In this document: piece after piece, positions 60,042 to 64,000 of the stretch
How positions within the stretch are numbered: position 1 is the first letter of the stretch
How the letters are laid out: each line of letters begins with the position of its first letter
Assembly (NCBI GenBank): GCA_965262235.1
Contig: OZ253504.1
Span: forward strand, 2,356,001 to 2,420,000
DNA length: 64,000 bases
DNA from: CATQGW01 sp965262235
Lineage (GTDB): Bacteria; Chloroflexota; Dehalococcoidia; Bin125
Reading direction: 5' to 3'
Notes under the pieces: model-generated
Told to the model about the DNA's origin: nothing
The model's database searches: none
Seen by the model: the letters and a program-made list of their open reading frames with translations, nothing else
Program-made: the position numbers and the translations under genes

Positions 60042-60144
60042 CGGGAGCTCCGATCGGGCTAGTTCTGGTGCGCGCAGGCTAGGCGTCGGCGGCGCTCGCG
60101 TATCTTGCGGCCAGTGAACCGAGCAGCAAGGCGGAGGTGACGGG

Positions 60145-60906
60145 ATGTCCACGATTGAACGAGACGGTGTCGAGATCTTCTACGAGGCGCAGGGCGAGGG
60201 CACTGCGATTCTGCTGAGCCACGGGTACGGCGCGACCGCCCAGATGTGGGCGGGGCAGCTGGCGCCGCTGTCGGAGCACCACCGGGTGATCGCCTGGGAC
60301 ATGCGCGGGCACGGGCAGACTGCCAGCCCCGAGGACCCGGCCTGCTACAGCGAGGCGGAGACGGTGGCCGACATGGCCGCGATCCTCGACGCTGAGGGCG
60401 CGGACGACGCGATCATCGCCGGTCTTTCGCTCGGCGGCTACATGTCGCTGGCGTTCAACCTCGTCCATCCCGGGCGGACGCGCGCGCTGATGCTGTTCGA
60501 CACCGGCCCGGGCTACAACAACCCGCGCGGGCGTGAGGGCTGGAACGCGAACTTTGCCGTTCCGCGAGCTGAGGCGCTTGAGACGCAAGGACTTGATGCG
60601 CTGGGCGCGTCGGAGGAGGTGCGGGTTTCGACGCACCGCTCGGCGGCGGGCCTCGCGCACGCTGCGCGGGGGATGCTCGCGCAGTTCGACAACCGCGTGA
60701 TCCAGTCGCTCGCGGGCATCGAGAAGCCCACGCTGGTGTTGGTCGGCGAGAACGATGAGCCGTTCCTCGGCTCGACCGATTACATCCACAACAAGGTCGT
60801 GGGCTCGACCAAGGCGGTGATTCCCAACGCCGGTCATGCGGCCAACATCGACAACCCCGCAGACTTCAACCGGACGGTGCTCGATTTCCTCGCTACTCTC
60901 CCGTAG
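60145..60906 (+). CDS. alpha/beta hydrolase
   Basis: 253 residues. ILLSHGYGATAQMW gives the oxyanion loop, IAWDMRGHGQT the strand-4 region, GLSLGGYMSL the nucleophile elbow with Ser95, LVLVGENDEPF the acid and PNAGHAANID the histidine. The closest style is epoxide hydrolase/3-oxoadipate enol-lactonase-like hydrolases of small esters and lactones. GGAGGTGACGGG precedes the ATG. An LLM oxygenase gene starts 23 bases after its stop; an oxygenase producing a lactone or ester and a hydrolase opening it would be logical, but this is inference. Confidence 0.93.
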   Translation: MSTIERDGVEIFYEAQGEGTAILLSHGYGATAQMWAGQLAPLSEHHRVIAWDMRGHGQTASPEDPACYSEAETVADMAAILDAEGADDAIIAGLSLGGYMSLAFNLVHPGRTRALMLFDTGPGYNNPRGREGWNANFAVPRAEALETQGLDALGASEEVRVSTHRSAAGLAHAARGMLAQFDNRVIQSLAGIEKPTLVLVGENDEPFLGSTDYIHNKVVGSTKAVIPNAGHAANIDNPADFNRTVLDFLATLP

Positions 60907-60929
60907 CACACAGAGACAGGAGCGGTCAG

Positions 60930-62126
60930 ATGCAGGTCTCTCTCTTCTTCCTTCCGTCGGTCGGCACGCGCGCGGACATCGAGCAGGGCATGGCGGGGCT
61001 GCGCCCTGAGCTGTATCAGGAGATGCTGGCGGACCTCAGCGAGTTCGCCAAGGCGGGCGACGCGCTGGGCTACGACTCGATCGGTTTCACGGAGCACCAC
61101 TTCCACATCGAGGGCTTCGAGGTCTCGCCCAACCCGATCATGCTCGATCTCTACCTGGCGATGCAGACCGAACGGATCCGCGTCGGGCAGCTCGGCCTGG
61201 TGCTGCCGGCGCAGAATCCGATTCGCGTCGCCGAGGACATCGCGATGCTCGATCACATGACCGGCGGCCGGGCGCTGGCGGGCTTCGCGCGCGGCTATCA
61301 GCGCCGCTGGGTCGACACGCTGGCGCAGCAGATTCACGGCGTCCACGCTGCGCGCCCCGGCGACCACGATGCGATCGACGCTGCGAACCGGGCGGCGTTC
61401 GAGGAACACTTCCAGATCATCAAACGAGCCTGGACCGAGGACATGATGTCCTACCAGGGCGACGCCTGGCAGATTCCGCCGGATGGCACGCCGTGGGATA
61501 TCGAGGCGACGCGTCTGTACGGCGCCGGCGTCGATGAGAACAACATCGTGCGCCAGATCGGCGTTGTGCCGAAGCCGCTGCAGAAGCCGCACCCGCCGCT
61601 GTTCCAACCGTTCGCGTCATCGGAACGGACGATTCGCTGGTGCGCGCGGGAGGGGATCACGGCGATTCTGCCGCCGATGTACCCGGAGCTGCAGAATCGG
61701 CTCTACGAGGTCTACCAGGAGGAGGCCGCGGCGGCGGGGCGCACGCTCGCGCCGGGTGAGGGGTTGGGCGTGCTGCGGGATGTGATCATTACGGATACCG
61801 ATGAGGAGGCGATCGAGCTGTGGCGTCACTCCGCCGCGTTCGCCGGCGGCGCCTGGTTCGCTCCCTTCGGCTTCGCCGAGGCCCTGCGTCCGCCGGGCGG
61901 GGAGCTGCTCACGCTGGAAGAGCAGCTCGAGCAGGGGTTGCTGTTCGCGGGGACGCTGGACTCGGTGAAGCATCAGGTCCAGAACATGCTGGACGTGACG
62001 CCGGTGTCGTGGATCTTCATGTGGCAGTACAACGGGTTGCTGCCGAGGGGGCAGATTCTCAGGAGTATGGAGGACTTTGCGGAGAAGGTGCTGCCGGAGT
62101 TTGGGGGGTTGGGTAGTGGGGGCTAA
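60930..62126 (+). CDS. LLM class flavin-dependent oxidoreductase (luciferase-like monooxygenase)
   Basis: 398 residues, longer than the F420 group and closer to bacterial luciferase-type monooxygenases. MQVSLFFLPSVGTRADIEQG, YDSIGFTEHHFHIEGFEVSPNPIML, IRVGQLGLVLPAQNPIRVAEDIAMLDHMTGGRALAGFARGY show the flavin site and the His-His pair (EHHF) of this group. An insertion about 130-170 (QRRWVDTLAQQ onward) is common in such members. It would use FMNH2 and O2 to oxidise a carbonyl or similar group. Linked with the alpha/beta hydrolase upstream in one operon. Confidence 0.93.
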   Translation: MQVSLFFLPSVGTRADIEQGMAGLRPELYQEMLADLSEFAKAGDALGYDSIGFTEHHFHIEGFEVSPNPIMLDLYLAMQTERIRVGQLGLVLPAQNPIRVAEDIAMLDHMTGGRALAGFARGYQRRWVDTLAQQIHGVHAARPGDHDAIDAANRAAFEEHFQIIKRAWTEDMMSYQGDAWQIPPDGTPWDIEATRLYGAGVDENNIVRQIGVVPKPLQKPHPPLFQPFASSERTIRWCAREGITAILPPMYPELQNRLYEVYQEEAAAAGRTLAPGEGLGVLRDVIITDTDEEAIELWRHSAAFAGGAWFAPFGFAEALRPPGGELLTLEEQLEQGLLFAGTLDSVKHQVQNMLDVTPVSWIFMWQYNGLLPRGQILRSMEDFAEKVLPEFGGLGSGG

Positions 62127-62230
62127 GACCTGTCGGACTGTGCGTCGACGGGCCGGATCGACGCCCCGGGGGCGGCCCGCGAGGGCTGGGATGAGGTTGC
62201 GTTGGCGGGCGCGGACGGGGCGATGGGCGC

Positions 62231-64000
62231 TTAGGAGCCGTCGTCTGTCGCGTCGGAGTGTTGCGCGGATGCGGCGATGGCGTCGAAGAACCCGCCGACT
62301 TCAGCCGGCGCGTCGGCGGCAATGTTGCGCTCGAGCTCTGTGCCGGTGGCTGGGTCGATCACCAGCGACGATGACGTAGTCGCGTCCAACACCACGATCG
62401 GCCGCGTGCCGTCGGCCGCGTCCGTTCGTAGTCGCAACACGACCCAGTCTCGACCCGAGGTCAGCGACAGCGACAGGGTGTGCCCGTCGGCGACGATTCG
62501 TACCTCACCGCCCTCGGCCACGGTGGCGCAGCGGTTGACGTCGAGATCGATCGTTGCACGTGGTTGTTGGTCGGACACGAACAAGCATGTGCTCATCTCC
62601 GGTTGGGTCGTCGTTGCGGATTGGGTCGCGACGCCGTGCATCGACGCCTCGACGTCTTGCAGGACGGTGCTGCGTGGGTCGTTGTCGCTCTCGGCGTCCG
62701 CATTCCTGGTTGCCGGTGCGCCTGGGTAGACCAATACCTCGCCTGCGCCACTATCGGTCAGCACGGCAGCGGACACACCAGAATCCAGCACACGCCAGTT
62801 GAGGTCAACGAGCGATCCTTCTGGAACGGTGAATTGGACTCGTTGATCGCCCCAGCGGAAGACGTAGGTGCCTTCGAGCAGGAATGTTCCCGTGGAAGCG
62901 GCCGTTGCGCGTTCTCTAATCTGATCGGACAGTGACCCACAAGGCGTAGTTGGCAACGCGGTCGACCGGATGAGCGGATCCGAGGTCAGGAATAGACTTG
63001 TGTGTGACACCCAGCGGTTTCTAACGCAGCTGTGCGTCTTAATCCAGCTCTCGATCTGGTACTGCTCGTATTGGGTGCGTTCGATGTAGCAAATCACGCC
63101 GTCGTCATGAGTCACCGAGCTGATCCAGGTTGACAGCGTCACTTCCGTGTCCCAGAACATATCAGCGGGTCTCGATGGCTTGGGCGGTGGTTCTGGGACC
63201 GGCGGCTGTACTGGCCGCACCTTGGGAGTGGCGGTGGCGCGGTTACTTGGCCCACTCGACGCACGGGCGCGGACTGCGCGGATCTCGACGACATACTCAG
63301 TCCCTGAAACCAGCGGGCGGATGGAATGACTGAGCGCAGTGTGGTCACGGTTGGCCATGGGCTGCCATTCCCCACCGCTGTCACGGTTCAGGATGAACTC
63401 ATACCCATCAATGCGAGGGATATCGGTCGCCAGTCTCCAAGTCAAGTTGATGCCCTCGACGAATGCTGTTGCCGTTAGTTCCGTCGGCGCATTCGGCGGT
63501 GGCCCGAGCACGACGACCTCGATCTCGTCTGAAGCCGCTATCGTGCCTAGCTGCAGCGGGGCGCGCGTCCGCGCGACGATACGGTAGGTCTGTGAGTTGA
63601 TCGGCTGGCCGATGAGCGTGGGATTGGGGTCTTCGGCCCCGAACGGCAGCGCCTGATGGGACCTTATCGTGAACCACCGACGAGTCAATTCGTCCCAGCG
63701 CTGGATGCCAAAATCGCTCTCCACGTGCACGTTCTCCGCATTCCAGCGGAGGGTTACCGTGTATGCGCTGGGCGAATTTGCTGCGTCATCAGGGTCATCA
63801 GGAAGTTGAGGGGCCTCGGGCACATAGGAACGCCGAAAGTCTAGCTGATCCTGTTCCTTTGTCGGGATGTCGGAGGCACACCGCGACGGTCTGGCGCCGG
63901 GGGCCGTCGCCGGCGACATGATTGTACGTTTGTTGGTTTGGTCAACGCTGGTGGGGGAGCGCACGCAGTCCGCCGTGGCGTAATTGCCCAAGCCAAATAC
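62231..64000 (-). CDS. fibronectin type III domain protein, 5' end outside the window
   Basis: The frame is open to the right edge (590 visible codons). No signal peptide is visible, so the N-terminus lies beyond. Two Fn3-like domains: residues about 65-160 (YTVTLRWNAENV) and 170-260 (PPNAPTELTATAFVEGINLTWRLATDIPRIDGYEF, ending VEIRAVRARASSGPSN), then a Pro-rich hinge PVQPPVPEPPPKPSRP and a 300-residue region rich in Thr, Ser and Val with paired cysteines (CYIERTQYEQYQIESWIKTHSC). The C-terminal region has beta-rich segments of unknown family. It looks like a surface or exported protein, but this cannot be settled. A, T content is above that of the neighbours. Confidence 0.8.
   Translation of the reverse strand, partial: VFGLGNYATADCVRSPTSVDQTNKRTIMSPATAPGARPSRCASDIPTKEQDQLDFRRSYVPEAPQLPDDPDDAANSPSAYTVTLRWNAENVHVESDFGIQRWDELTRRWFTIRSHQALPFGAEDPNPTLIGQPINSQTYRIVARTRAPLQLGTIAASDEIEVVVLGPPPNAPTELTATAFVEGINLTWRLATDIPRIDGYEFILNRDSGGEWQPMANRDHTALSHSIRPLVSGTEYVVEIRAVRARASSGPSNRATATPKVRPVQPPVPEPPPKPSRPADMFWDTEVTLSTWISSVTHDDGVICYIERTQYEQYQIESWIKTHSCVRNRWVSHTSLFLTSDPLIRSTALPTTPCGSLSDQIRERATAASTGTFLLEGTYVFRWGDQRVQFTVPEGSLVDLNWRVLDSGVSAAVLTDSGAGEVLVYPGAPATRNADAESDNDPRSTVLQDVEASMHGVATQSATTTQPEMSTCLFVSDQQPRATIDLDVNRCATVAEGGEVRIVADGHTLSLSLTSGRDWVVLRLRTDAADGTRPIVVLDATTSSSLVIDPATGTELERNIAADAPAEVGGFFDAIAASAQHSDATDDGS

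Overview
The window is GC-rich with tightly packed operons. Its gene content is oxidative and catabolic: seven luciferase-like (LLM) flavin oxidoreductases, two acyl-CoA dehydrogenase-fold proteins, an enoyl-CoA hydratase, a tandem CaiB/BaiF CoA-transferase, a single-chain biotin-dependent acyl-CoA carboxylase, FAH and HpaI-type enzymes, and two Gfo/Idh/MocA dehydrogenases. This, with abundant palindromic repeats, suggests a Chloroflexota bacterium, perhaps of the SAR202 type known for flavin monooxygenase expansion. That assignment is inference; no taxonomic marker except a small S14 protein is present.

Layout. 1-7399: partial acyl-CoA dehydrogenase, tRNA-Gly(CCC), amidohydrolase, LLM enzyme, BC-BCCP-CT carboxylase and an unknown protein. 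7428-10378: an IS1182-like element, a 103-bp MITE and an IS110 remnant. 10516-18063: lipoprotein, flavin halogenase-like protein with a SEC-C tail, a peptide-type ABC uptake operon without ATPases, and a Gfo/Idh enzyme. 18345-24680: kinase-like phosphotransferase, class III aminotransferase and an LLM enzyme on the minus strand, then FAH-family, acyl-CoA dehydrogenase-like and Gfo/Idh genes on the plus strand. 24858-26699: second IS1182-like copy. 26868-32541: aldolase, hydroxyacid dehydrogenase, enoyl-CoA hydratase and CoA-transferase. 32823-34363: decayed third IS1182-type element, 46-bp tandem repeats, second MITE copy.

34386-41973 is a housekeeping and transport block: AhpD-like protein, methyltransferase, PAC2 protein, ferredoxin-thioredoxin reductase catalytic subunit, zinc-free S14 and a complete FbpABC-type iron transporter. 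42216-43593: two unknown genes. 44570-48921: LLM, DinB-like, MBL-fold and AlbA/ATPase genes. 48940-49271: 61/62-bp repeat array. 49426-52776: three tandem LLM paralogues. Then follow an alpha/beta hydrolase, a DUF6978/DUF1828-like pair, nitroreductase, MFS exporter, a repeat-rich tract, an S9 peptidase, a second alpha/beta hydrolase, a seventh LLM enzyme and an Fn3-domain protein running off the right edge.

The strongest discovery is at 36772-37233. The ferredoxin-thioredoxin reductase frame carries an in-frame TGA exactly where the last active-site cysteine of the CPC-X16-CPC-X8-CHC signature belongs. The frame continues with a normal family C-terminus, and a bacterial SECIS-like hairpin with an AGGUCU loop starts 12 bases after the TGA. 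This gene very probably encodes a selenocysteine form of the enzyme. The second theme is a layered mobile economy: IS1182-like elements and their MITE sit in the centre of a GGGCAGCC palindrome with apparent 2-bp duplications, and both IS110 remnants abut a second palindromic repeat family.
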